Below are positions 46,404 to 57,586 of a stretch of DNA of 64,000 bases, one piece after another (within the stretch, counting starts at the first letter, position 1; every line of letters starts with the position of its first letter). Source of the stretch: Mycolicibacterium canariasense (GTDB taxonomy: Bacteria; Actinomycetota; Actinomycetes; Mycobacteriales; Mycobacteriaceae); NCBI RefSeq assembly GCF_002101555.1, contig NZ_LQOL01000080.1, positions 1 through 64,000 on the forward strand, read 5' to 3'. The translations under genes and the position numbers were made by a program. The notes under the pieces are model-generated. The model was given only the letters and a program-made list of their open reading frames with translations, was not told where the DNA came from and searched no databases.

Positions 46404-47378
46404 TCAGGGCACCAGCACGATCGAGCCGACCGTCTTGCGGCCCTGCAGGTCGATGTGCGCGCGGGCCGCCTCGGCCAGCGGGTAGCGCTCGCTGACCGTC
46501 ACCGAGATCGAACCGTCGGCGATCGCGCTGAGCAGTTCACCTGCCCGCCAAGCGAATTCGTCGGCGGTACGGGTGAAGTCGCCCAGCTTCGGGCGGGTCA
46601 GGAACACCGAGCCGGCCGCGTTGAGCCGCTGCGGGTCCACCGGTGGCACCGGGCCGCTGGCCGCGCCGAACAACGCCAGGGTGCCGCGCACCGCGAGGCT
46701 GGCCAGGCTGGCGTCGAAGGTGGAGGCGCCGACGCCGTCGTACACCGCGGCAACCCCGGCCCCGGCGGTCAGGTCACGGATCGCGGCACCGAACTCGGCC
46801 GGATCGTCCGGGTAGTCGAGCACCTCGATCGCGCCGGCCATCCGCGACAGTGCCGCCTTCTCCGGCGTCGACGCCGTGGTGATCACCCGGGTGCCCGTGC
46901 TGGTGGCCCACTGGGTGAGAATCAGCCCGACCCCGCCCGCACCGGCATGCACCAGGATGGTGTCCGAGGGCTGCACCGCGTAGACCGACTTGATCAGATA
47001 GTGCGCCGTCATGCCTTTCAGCAGGGCCGAGGCCACCGACTCGGGCGCCACTCCGTCGGGCACGTAGGCCACCCGATCGCTCTGGGCCACGCAGTAGTCG
47101 GCGTAGGCGCCGTCGGCATCGGCGGTGACCACCCGGTCGCCGATGGCCAGCGCCGCGACATCTTCGCCGACGGCCGCGACGGTGCCGCACACCTCGGTGC
47201 CCAGCACGAACGGCAACTCGCGTGGGTAGAGCCCCGACCGGAAATAGGTGTCGATGAAGTTCACCCCGATGGCCTCGGCCTTGATCACCACCTGACCCGG
47301 ACCCGCGACCGGATCGGGCCTCTCGACGTAGGTGAGGACCTCCGGTCCTCCGGTCTCGGCAACTTCGATGGCATGCAT
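46404..47378 (-). CDS. qor: Quinone oxidoreductase, zeta-crystallin/MDR family
   Basis: The 324-residue NADPH-dependent medium-chain reductase has no structural zinc loop. It has AEAIGVNFIDTYFRSGLYP and VLGTEVCGTVAAVGEDV in the catalytic domain, the nucleotide-binding VHAGAGGVGLILTQWA, and an ending with LQGRKTVGSIVLVP. The ATG at 47378 (MHAIEVAETGGPE) is the natural start; 47390 is an alternative. It is divergent from the ATP-grasp gene, with only 18 bases between starts, as for Rv1454c and Rv1455. Confidence 0.93.
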   Translation of the reverse strand: MHAIEVAETGGPEVLTYVERPDPVAGPGQVVIKAEAIGVNFIDTYFRSGLYPRELPFVLGTEVCGTVAAVGEDVAALAIGDRVVTADADGAYADYCVAQSDRVAYVPDGVAPESVASALLKGMTAHYLIKSVYAVQPSDTILVHAGAGGVGLILTQWATSTGTRVITTASTPEKAALSRMAGAIEVLDYPDDPAEFGAAIRDLTAGAGVAAVYDGVGASTFDASLASLAVRGTLALFGAASGPVPPVDPQRLNAAGSVFLTRPKLGDFTRTADEFAWRAGELLSAIADGSISVTVSERYPLAEAARAHIDLQGRKTVGSIVLVP

Positions 47379-47384
47379 GCCACC

Positions 47385-47390
47385 TATCAT
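47385..47390 (+). promoter_or_regulatory. -10 box for the ATP-grasp gene in an 18-bp divergent gap
   Basis: TATCAT lies six bases before the GTG at 47397 and predicts a leaderless start. Its complement ATGATA falls close to the position expected for a -10 element of the divergent qor gene, so one AT-rich box may serve both directions. Confidence 0.45.
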
Positions 47391-48287
47391 CCACTGGTGA
47401 AGTTGGCTCGCCCCGACGTGTTCCACCCGCGCATCGTTTTCGCCGGTTGCGCGGCCCTGCCCCAGGGTGACGGCGACGACGACGGACTCGTCACCGCCCT
47501 GCGCCACCGCGGCCTGCACGTGCAGTGGAAATCCTGGGACGACCCGGCGACACTGCAGGCCGATGTCGTGATTCTGCGCGCGGCATGGGATTACGCCGAC
47601 CGCCTGGACGAGTTCCTGGCCTGGAGCCGGCGGGTGCGGCATCTGCTCAACCCGCCCGAGCTGGTGGCCTGGAGCGCCGACAAGCACTACCTGCTGGACC
47701 TGCGGGCCGACGGCGTGCCCGTCGTCCCGACCGCCTACGTCGGCGTCGACGAGGCCGTCGAGATTCCCGCCGGTGAGGTGGTGGTGAAACCGGCGGTCGG
47801 AGCCGGCTCGGCCGGGGCGCAGCGGTTCGCCGACGCCACCGCGGCCCGCGCGCACGCCCAGTCATTGCAGGCCCAAGGCCGGCCGGTGCTGGTACAGCCG
47901 TTCGACCGGCGGGTCGCGGCGGGGGAGACGGCGCTGGTGTTCCTGAACGGGGAGCCGTCGCACGCGTTCACCAAGGGCCCGCTGCTGCCGCCGCCGGGCA
48001 GCGCGCCGGTATTCGAGGAAACCGGCACGTTCGCGGCCGAGACGCTGTCGGCCGCGGATCCCGACGACGCGTTGTGGGACCTGGGGCACGAGGCGGTGGT
48101 GTCGGTGGTGCGGCGATTCGGGATGCGCCGCGAGGACCTGCTGTACGCCCGCGTCGACGTGCTCGGCACCGGCGCCGACGATCCCCGGCTGCTGGAACTC
48201 GAACTGATCGAGCCGTCACTGGGGTTCCGGCAGCTCGGCGCCGCGGAGAAGGCGCGTGCCGAACGGGATTTCGCGGTGGGCGTCGAG

Positions 48288-49259
<972 letters not shown>

Positions 49260-49265
49260 GGCCCG

Positions 49266-49271
49266 ATCGTA
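49266..49271 (-). promoter_or_regulatory. -10 box for leaderless ctaA
   Basis: TACGAT on the minus strand lies six bases before the GTG at 49259, and this decides the start choice for ctaA. Confidence 0.5.
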
Positions 49272-49306
49272 GAGCAATGCTAACTACACGCCGTAGTAGG
49301 GGCCGC

Positions 49307-49996
49307 TCAACACCAGATGGCGACGCGTTGCCCGCGCTCGTTGACCCGCGGCGGGTCGGGCACGCTGTAGGCCCGACCGGCCGCGATCCGGGTGGCGCTC
49401 CACGCCACCGCCGCCGCGTCCAGGACGTCGTCGGCCGGGACATACGCCGCCGTGCCGAGATCCTCGGGCAGGTCGATACCGTGCGCGGCCAGCACCCGCA
49501 GCCGGGCCCGCTGCCCCCGCCAGGTCTTCTTCGTGCCGTCGGCGAACTGCAGGCCCATCTGCTGGAACGACAGTTCCGGGTGCACCTCCCACAGCGGTGC
49601 ACCGGACCCGTCGTACAGCGCGTTCGCGTCCAGCAGCTTGGCCTTCAGTCCCCACGACTGGATGCTCATGCCCTTGCCCATCAGGCGCCGGCTCAGTGCG
49701 CTGGCCGCGGCGTGATGGGGTTGTTCCCAGCACGGCCGCGGCGCGATCTCGAAGATGGTGGACCGTCGCCGGCCGAGCAGCGCGCGGGCGGCCGTATCGG
49801 TGCCGCGCGGCCCGGATTCCATCAACCCCAGCGGGATGTCCACCCCGATCGCCGTGGCGGTGCCGATCCGCGCCACCAACTCGGCCAGCCGCTCGGCGAT
49901 ATGGATACCGGCGTAGGCGCCGTCGTTCAGGACCACGCCCACCCAGCCGCCGCGGTAGGCGTCCACGCCGGCGACCGTCGTCAACGACCGGGCCAT
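49307..49996 (-). CDS. DUF429 family predicted nuclease
   Basis: The 229-residue protein shows the DUF429 pattern of an RNase H-like fold: GVDAYRGGWVGVVL with the first Asp, AIGVDIPLGLMESGPRGTD with the second Asp, FEIAPRPCWE, WEVHPELSFQQM and DDVLDAAAVAWSA near the end. A nuclease or resolvase role is predicted for the family but not shown. It lies downstream of the ABC permease gene with a six-base gap and upstream of ctaA, so it may be co-transcribed with the mptB-ABC unit. Confidence 0.85.
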   Translation of the reverse strand: MARSLTTVAGVDAYRGGWVGVVLNDGAYAGIHIAERLAELVARIGTATAIGVDIPLGLMESGPRGTDTAARALLGRRRSTIFEIAPRPCWEQPHHAAASALSRRLMGKGMSIQSWGLKAKLLDANALYDGSGAPLWEVHPELSFQQMGLQFADGTKKTWRGQRARLRVLAAHGIDLPEDLGTAAYVPADDVLDAAAVAWSATRIAAGRAYSVPDPPRVNERGQRVAIWC

Positions 49997-50002
49997 GACG
50001 GT

Positions 50003-50776
50003 CTAGGTGAAGCGGAACCAGCGCAGCGCGCACAGTGCGGCGACACCGCCCCACACCGCCAGCACGATGATGCCGAACCAGTCCACCGACAGCGTCATCG
50101 CCTGGGTGAGCGCCTCGGTGAGCGCGCCCGACGGGGTGAGCCGGGCGATCCAGGCGACGGTGTGCGGCACCAGGCCACCCTCGAGGGTCAGGGCGCCCAG
50201 GCCGGCGAAGACGAACCACAGCAGGTTGCCCACCGCCAGCACGATCTCGGCTTTCAGGGTGCCGCCGAGCAGCAGGCCCAGCGCGGCGAACGACGCGGTG
50301 CCCAGCGCGATGACCACCGCGCCGAGCAGCAGGCCCAGCACCGCGGGCCGCCAGCCCAACGCAATACCGATGGCGCCCAACAGGATCGACTGCAGGAACA
50401 CCACGGTGACCACGGCCAGCGATTTGCCGGCGATGATGCCCCACACCGGGAGGGCCGTGGCCCCGAGGCGTTTGAGGGCGCCGTAGCGACGGTCGAAGGC
50501 CACCGCGATGGCCTGGCCGGTGAACGCCGTGGAGATGACGGCCAGCGCCATGATCGCGGGTGCGAAGGTGGCCGCCCGGTCGGTGCCGAACGAGCCCAGC
50601 GGCATCAGCGTCAGCCCGACGAGCAGGGTGATCGGGATGAACATGGTCAGCAGCAGCTGCTCACCGTTGCGCAACAACAGCTTGAGTTCCAGGCCGTACT
50701 GGGCGGTGAGCATCTGGCGCACGCCCGCCGGGCGCGGGTCGGGGGAGAAGGTGCCTGCGGCGAAACGGTTGGTCAC
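50003..50776 (-). CDS. ABC-2 type transporter permease (Rv1457c type)
   Basis: The 257-residue permease has six hydrophobic helices and the ABC-2 pattern: a cytoplasmic start with QYGLELKLLLRNGEQLLLT, RRYGALKRLGATALPVWG after the second helix, and a late LTPSGALTEALTQAMTL. It pairs with the ATPase gene upstream; the GTG at 50776 overlaps its stop by 4 nt. The neighbourhood of mptB suggests an envelope-related substrate, but haem or another solute cannot be excluded. Confidence 0.9.
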   Translation of the reverse strand: MTNRFAAGTFSPDPRPAGVRQMLTAQYGLELKLLLRNGEQLLLTMFIPITLLVGLTLMPLGSFGTDRAATFAPAIMALAVISTAFTGQAIAVAFDRRYGALKRLGATALPVWGIIAGKSLAVVTVVFLQSILLGAIGIALGWRPAVLGLLLGAVVIALGTASFAALGLLLGGTLKAEIVLAVGNLLWFVFAGLGALTLEGGLVPHTVAWIARLTPSGALTEALTQAMTLSVDWFGIIVLAVWGGVAALCALRWFRFT

Positions 50777-51708
50777 GAACGGAGCTCCCGGCCGGTCAGG
50801 TCGAGGAAGACGTCCTCGAGGCTGCGCTGTTCGACGCGCATATCGGTGGCCAGCACGTTGAGCCGGGCGCACCACGCGGTGACCGTCGCCAGCACCTGCG
50901 GATCGATGTGACCCTCCACCAGGTACTCCCCGGGCGCCCCCTCGCAGGCGCGGTAGGTCTCGGGCAGGGCCGACACCAGCAGCGTGAGGTCCAGTTTGGG
51001 CGGTGCGCTGAACCGCAGCTGATTCTCCGCGCCACTGCGCATCAGCTCGGCCGGGGTGCCGGCGGCGACGGTCTTGCCGTGGTCGATGATCACCAGCCGG
51101 TCGGCCAGTTCCTCGGCCTCGGTCAGCTGATGGGTGGTCAGCACGACCGTGACACCGTCGCGGCGCAGCGCGTCGATCAGCTCCCACACCACGATGCGGG
51201 CGTGCGCGTCCATTCCGGCGGTCGGCTCGTCGAGGAACACCAGTTCCGGGCGGCCCACCACGGCGCAGGCCAACGCCAGGCGTTGCTGCTGCCCGCCGGA
51301 GAGCCGGCGGTAGGTGGTGCGGGCGGCGTCGGTCAGTCCGAGGGTGTCCATCAGCCAGCGCGGATCCAGCGGGTTGGCGGCGTAGGAGGCGACCAGGTCG
51401 AGCATCTCGCCGGCCCGGGCCGCGGGATAACCGCCGCCACCTTGGAGCATCACCCCGATGCGCTCGCGCACCCGGCTGTTCTCGGCGGCCGGATCCAGGC
51501 CCAGGATCTCGATGCTGCCGGCATCGGGCCGCAGGAATCCCTCGCACATCTCCACCGTCGTGGTCTTGCCCGCGCCGTTGGGACCCAGCAGGGCCAGCAC
51601 CTCGGCGCGGTGGACGTCGAGGTCCAGCTCGGACACCGCGGTGGTGGACCCGTAACGCTTGGTCACGCCGCGCAGGCGCACCGGGGTGGCGGCAGAAGCG
51701 GTGGTCAC
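50773..51708 (-). CDS. ABC transporter ATP-binding protein (Rv1458c type)
   Basis: The 311-residue ATPase has Walker A LGPNGAGKTTTVEM, a Q-loop region, the signature LSGGQQQRLALACAVVG and Walker B LVFLDEPTAGMD. A C-terminal regulatory tail follows, as in the DrrA/CcmA class of drug or lipid exporters. The GTG at 51708 overlaps the mptB stop (GTGA), and its own stop overlaps the permease start, so mptB-ATPase-permease are translated as a coupled set. Confidence 0.93.
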   Translation of the reverse strand: MTTASAATPVRLRGVTKRYGSTTAVSELDLDVHRAEVLALLGPNGAGKTTTVEMCEGFLRPDAGSIEILGLDPAAENSRVRERIGVMLQGGGGYPAARAGEMLDLVASYAANPLDPRWLMDTLGLTDAARTTYRRLSGGQQQRLALACAVVGRPELVFLDEPTAGMDAHARIVVWELIDALRRDGVTVVLTTHQLTEAEELADRLVIIDHGKTVAAGTPAELMRSGAENQLRFSAPPKLDLTLLVSALPETYRACEGAPGEYLVEGHIDPQVLATVTAWCARLNVLATDMRVEQRSLEDVFLDLTGRELRS

Positions 51709-53324
51709 GGGGATTCAGCGTAAGCGGCGGACCTGACCGCGGGTGCGCCGGGCAGGGCACGCCACGGCAGTTGGCGCCAGGTCAGTGCGATCAGCAGCAG
51801 CACGATCACGGTGCTGGCGAGGGTGGCGTCCAGAATCTGGAAGAGCGCAAACCGGTCGCCGTTGGCGGTCGGGCCGAAGATGCCCACCACCAGCGTGATC
51901 GCGATGGTCGCGCCGCGGAATCCGGGCCGGGTGGCCCAGGTCGCCAGCGGGATGATGGCCCACAGCAGGTACCACGGCTGCACCACCGGGAAGAGCAGCA
52001 CCGTGGCGCCGAGGGCCACCCCGAGACCGCCGACGGGATGCAGCCGGCCCCGGAACACGGCCAACAACAGCCAGGTCACCAGGATTGCGATGATGATCAC
52101 ACCGATGCCGCGGGTCAGGCCGAGCACGGCGGTGGTGTGGTCGCCCAGCCCCAGCAGGATGCCCACCTGCCCGGTGCCCAGCGCGATCAGCGTCGGCGGG
52201 GACATCCAGGACCGCACCACGTTGGCGGTGCCCAGGGTGAACAGCCAGCCGAATCCCAGCCCGCTGGCCCAGCCGATCACCGCCATGACGATCAACGAGA
52301 TGGCGCCCAGCGAGCAACTGGCCGCCAGGAACGCCTTGACGGTGCCGCCCCAGCGCCACGCCAGTGCCATCGCGACGAACCCGATGGCCAGCAACGACGG
52401 CAGCTTGATCTGTGAGGACAGGGCGATCAGTACGGTGCCGAAGACCAACATGCCCAGGGGTTTGGGGGCGATGCGCCAGACACCGGCCCGCACCCCGTCG
52501 ATCCCGCGCAGCGCGAATTCGGTTCCGGCGAGCATCAATCCGAGCATCGGTGCCTCGTTGTGGATGCCGGCCACCAGATGCATGAACAGCAGCGGGTTGC
52601 ACGGGCCCAGCCACAGCGCGCTCACCTCGGCCACACCGCAGCGCTGCGCCAGCCGGGGGGTGGCCCAGACGATCAGCCCGACCCCGAGCAGCACCACCAG
52701 CCGGTGGCAGAGCACCGCGGCGACGATGTTCTCGCCGGTGAGCGCGGAGATGCCGCGCCCGATCCACAGGAACAGCGGACCGTAGGGCGCCGGGGTTTCG
52801 CGCCACAGGCTGGGCACCGACAACGTGAACACGTGGTCCAGCCCGAGCCCCGGCGCGGGACCGATCTTGTACGGGTCCAGCCCGATGCGGGCGATCTGGC
52901 TCTGCGCCAGATACGAGTACACGTCCTTGCTGTACATCGGCGGGGCGATGAGCAACGGCAGCGCCCACAACAGCAGGGTGCGGTCCAGCTGGCTGCGCGA
53001 CATCCGGCGCGGCCCCAGCGCGAAGCGGCCGAGCATGAGCCACGCCAGCGTCATCATCACCGCGCCGGTGGTGGTCATGGTCAGCGACACCGTCTGGATG
53101 CGCGACGGCAGGTTCAGCAGGCGCACCCCGAACGTCGGATCCTGCACCACCGGCCGGGCGCCGGCCCCGAGGGCGCCGATGGCCATGAGGACGGTGCCGG
53201 TCGCCCCGAAGACCCTGGTCCGACGCAGCGCGAGGACTTCCGCGTCGTTGAGCGGGGAGCCGACGGTTCGCTCGTCGGCATGCCATCGGGCGACCGCCGA
53301 ACTGAAGGACCCGAGCGCGGTCAT
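51705..53324 (-). CDS. mptB: Alpha-(1->6)-mannopyranosyltransferase MptB
   Basis: The 539-residue polytopic protein has about 13 helices and belongs to the GT-C glycosyltransferases. The first extracytoplasmic loop carries MYSKDVYSYLAQSQIARIG, with the acidic residue expected at the active site, followed by FLWIGRGISALTGEN. MptB primes the alpha-1,6-mannan core of lipomannan from polyprenyl-phosphomannose (Rv1459c in M. tuberculosis). The ATG at 53324 fits a TACGCT leaderless box; the frame is open 27 codons further. It is divergent from sufR. Confidence 0.9.
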   Translation of the reverse strand: MTALGSFSSAVARWHADERTVGSPLNDAEVLALRRTRVFGATGTVLMAIGALGAGARPVVQDPTFGVRLLNLPSRIQTVSLTMTTTGAVMMTLAWLMLGRFALGPRRMSRSQLDRTLLLWALPLLIAPPMYSKDVYSYLAQSQIARIGLDPYKIGPAPGLGLDHVFTLSVPSLWRETPAPYGPLFLWIGRGISALTGENIVAAVLCHRLVVLLGVGLIVWATPRLAQRCGVAEVSALWLGPCNPLLFMHLVAGIHNEAPMLGLMLAGTEFALRGIDGVRAGVWRIAPKPLGMLVFGTVLIALSSQIKLPSLLAIGFVAMALAWRWGGTVKAFLAASCSLGAISLIVMAVIGWASGLGFGWLFTLGTANVVRSWMSPPTLIALGTGQVGILLGLGDHTTAVLGLTRGIGVIIIAILVTWLLLAVFRGRLHPVGGLGVALGATVLLFPVVQPWYLLWAIIPLATWATRPGFRGATIAITLVVGIFGPTANGDRFALFQILDATLASTVIVLLLIALTWRQLPWRALPGAPAVRSAAYAESP

Positions 53325-53330
53325 CCCAGC

Positions 53331-53336
53331 AGCGTA
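53331..53336 (-). promoter_or_regulatory. -10 box for leaderless mptB
   Basis: TACGCT on the minus strand lies six bases before the mptB ATG, with no ribosome site between. Confidence 0.5.
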
Positions 53337-53402
53337 GACGGTGGCGCGGTGAGCCCTTACAGAGTTAGGGTGCCCTTGCTGGAACAGCGGGTCGAATTCC
53401 GA

Positions 53403-53417
53403 CACAATAGTGTTGTG
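53403..53417 (+). promoter_or_regulatory. Candidate SufR operator
   Basis: CACAATAGTGTTGTG is a perfect inverted repeat (CACAA-N5-TTGTG) 24 bases before the sufR start. It overlaps the likely -10 region. Mycobacterial SufR is reported to bind an ACAC-type inverted repeat upstream of its own gene, and this site is similar in position and sequence. Identity as the SufR site is inference. Confidence 0.55.
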
Positions 53418-53441
53418 AAATTAAATCCGGAGGTCTCTGGC

Positions 53442-54178
53442 GTGGCTACGGCCGTGCCCGCGGCGCTGTCGGATGGTCACACCCCCGAAGGCGATACGCG
53501 CAGCGCCATCGTGCAGTTGCTGCTCGAAGGTCCCGTCACCGCCGGCGACATCGGCGAGCGGCTGGGCATCTCGGCCACCGGCGTGCGTCGTCACCTCGAC
53601 GCCTTGATCGAAGCCGGCGACGCCCAGGCCAGTGCGGCCGCGGCGTGGCAGCACAACGGCCGCGGGCGGCCCGCCAAGCGGTACCGGATCACCGCCGCCG
53701 GGCGTGCCAAACTCGACCACGCCTATGACGACCTGGCCGCCGCCGCCATGCGGCAGTTGCGCGAGATCGGCGGTGACGAGGCGGTGCACACGTTCGCCCG
53801 GCGCCGCATCGACGGCATCCTCGCCGAGGTGGTGAACGCCCCGCACACCGACGTGGCCGAGACCGCCGACCGGGTGGCCGCCGCGCTCACCAAGGCCGGG
53901 TACCGGACCACCACCACACCGGTGGCCGGGCCGCTGCACGGCGTGCAGATCTGTCAGCATCACTGCCCGGTCTCGCATGTCGCCGAGGAGTTCCCGGAGT
54001 TGTGCGATGCCGAGCGGCAGGCCTTCGCCGAGATCCTGGGTACCCACGTGCAACGGCTGGCCACCATCGTCAACGGCGACTGCGCCTGCACCACCCACGT
54101 TCCATTGGGGCCCGAAGGGCCCACGTCCGTTCGGCCCGCAGCCCGAGCCGAATCCACCACCACACAAGGAGTGTCGCG

Positions 54179-54182
<4 letters not shown>
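53442..54182 (+). CDS. sufR: SufR, Fe-S cluster sensing repressor of the suf operon
   Basis: The 246-residue ArsR/DeoR-like winged-helix protein has the recognition helix region GDIGERLGISATGVRRHLDAL. Its C-terminal cysteines (ICQHHCPVSHVAEEFPELC and NGDCACTTH) can hold a 4Fe-4S cluster. The holo form represses sufRBDCSUT, and cluster loss relieves repression. The start is placed at GTG 53442, which has a CCGGAGG site seven to eight bases before it. An upstream GTG at 53415 lacks a ribosome site and lies inside the palindrome. It overlaps sufB by 4 nt. Confidence 0.92.
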
Positions 54183-55608
<1,426 letters not shown>

Positions 55609-55609
<1 letters not shown>

Positions 55610-56808
55610 TGAGTGATCTGACAACCGCGGTCGAAGGTGGCCGCAAGTCCGGCTCGGCGCTGAACGCCAACAAGGGCGAGCAGTTCGCCTCGTTCGACGT
55701 CGACGCGTTCGAGGTGCCCGCCGGTCGCGACGAGTTGTGGCGGTTCACCCCGCTGAAGCGCCTTCGCGGCCTGCACGACGGCTCGGCGCCCGCGACGGGC
55801 TCCGCGCTGATCGAGGTCACCGAGCGTCCCGGCGTGACCGTCGAGAGCGTCCAGCGCGGCGACGAACGGCTCGGCCAGGGCGGGGTGCCCGCGGATCGGG
55901 TTGCCGCCCAAGCGTTCTCGTCGTTCTCGCGGGCGACCGTCGTGACCGTCGGGCGCAACACCGTGGTGGACGAGCCCATCGAGATCACCGTCAGCGGGCC
56001 CGGCGCGGGCGCGACCGCCTACGGACACCTGCAGATCCGCGTCGAGGAGCTGGGTGAGGCGGTGGTGGTCATCGACCACCGCGGCAGCGGAACCTATGCC
56101 GACAACGTCGAATTCGTGCTCGGCGACGCCGCGCAGCTCAAGGTGGTGTCCATCGCCGACTGGGCCGACGACGCCGTGCACGTCACCATGCATCACGCCG
56201 CGCTCGGCAAGGACGCGGTGTTCCGGCACTTCAACGTGACCCTCGGTGCCGAGATCACGCGGCTGACCGGGCGGGTACGGTTCGACGCACCCGGTGGCGA
56301 CGCCGAACTGCTCGGCGTGTACTTCGCCGACGACGGCCAGCACCTGGAGTCGCGGCTGCTGGTCGACCACGCCCAACCCAACTGTCGGTCGCACGTCACG
56401 TACAAGGGTGCGCTACAAGGCGATCCGTCCACCGACAAACCCGACACCCACACCGTCTGGGTCGGCGACGTGCTGATCCGCGCCGAGGCCACCGGGACCG
56501 ACACCTACGAGGTGAACCGCAACCTGGTGCTGACCGACGGCGCCCGCGCGGATTCGGTACCCAATCTGGAGATCGAGACCGGCGAGATCGTCGGCGCCGG
56601 GCACGCCAGCGCCACCGGGCGCTTCGACGACGAGCAGCTGTTCTACCTGCGGGCCCGCGGTATCCCGGAGGACCAGGCCCGGCGTCTGGTGGTGCGCGGC
56701 TTCTTCGGCGAACTGATCGGCAAGATCTCCGTGCCCGCGGTCCGGGACCGCCTCACCGCAGCCATCGAACACGAACTTGAACTGACCGAAGGAAAGATCC
56801 GCTCATGA
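55609..56808 (+). CDS. sufD: Fe-S cluster assembly protein SufD
   Basis: The 399-residue SufB paralogue completes the SufBC2D complex. It has the family segments FDVDAFEVPAGRDELWRFTP, LESRLLVDHAQPNCRSHVTYKG, and an ending LRARGIPEDQARRLVVRGFFGEL. The GTG at 55609 shares its first base with the sufB TAG stop, giving a 1-nt overlap; a second GTG at 55613 is out of frame. It overlaps sufC by 4 nt. Confidence 0.95.
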
Positions 56809-57584
56809 CCACCCTCACCATCACCGACCTGCACGTCAGCGTCAACGCACCGGACGGGGAGGAGATCCCGATCCTCAAGGGCGTCAACCTCACCGTGAAA
56901 TCCGGGGAGACGCACGCGGTGATGGGCCCCAACGGTTCTGGCAAGTCGACGCTGTCCTACGCCATCGCCGGGCATCCCAAATACACCGTCACGTCGGGGT
57001 CGATCACCCTCGACGGTGCGGACGTCCTGGAGATGAGCATCGACGAACGCGCCCGCGCGGGGCTGTTCCTGGCCATGCAGTACCCGGTCGAGGTGCCCGG
57101 TGTGTCGATGTCGAACTTCCTGCGCACCGCCGCGACCGCCGTACGCGGCGAGGCGCCCAAGCTGCGGCACTGGGTCAAAGAGGTCAAGGCCGCCATGTCG
57201 GATCTGGACATCGACCCGGCGTTCGGCGAGCGCAGCGTCAACGAGGGTTTCTCCGGTGGCGAGAAGAAGCGCCACGAGATCCTGCAGCTGGGCCTGCTCA
57301 AGCCGAAGATCGCCATCCTGGACGAGACCGACTCCGGTCTGGACGTCGACGCGCTGCGCATCGTGAGTGAGGGTGTGAACCGCTACAAGGAGACCGAGAA
57401 CGGCGGTGTCCTGCTGATCACGCACTACACCCGCATCCTGCGTTACATCAAGCCGCAGTTCGTGCACGTCTTCTTCGACGGACGCATCGTCACCTCCGGC
57501 GGCCCGGAGCTGGCCGACGAGCTCGAAGAGAACGGATACGAGCGCTTCACCCAGGCCGCCGATCAGGCACACGCCGGGGCTTAG
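56805..57584 (+). CDS. sufC: Fe-S cluster assembly ATPase SufC
   Basis: The 259-residue ABC-type ATPase of the SUF scaffold has Walker A MGPNGSGKSTLSYAIAG and the family-specific MSNFLRTAATAVRG. The signature is FSGGEKKRHEILQLG and Walker B AILDETDSGLDVDAL, with a switch histidine in ITHYTRIL. It powers conformational change in SufBC2D; it is not a transporter. It overlaps sufD, and sufS follows two bases after its stop. Confidence 0.97.
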   Translation: MTTLTITDLHVSVNAPDGEEIPILKGVNLTVKSGETHAVMGPNGSGKSTLSYAIAGHPKYTVTSGSITLDGADVLEMSIDERARAGLFLAMQYPVEVPGVSMSNFLRTAATAVRGEAPKLRHWVKEVKAAMSDLDIDPAFGERSVNEGFSGGEKKRHEILQLGLLKPKIAILDETDSGLDVDALRIVSEGVNRYKETENGGVLLITHYTRILRYIKPQFVHVFFDGRIVTSGGPELADELEENGYERFTQAADQAHAGA

Positions 57585-57586
57585 CC

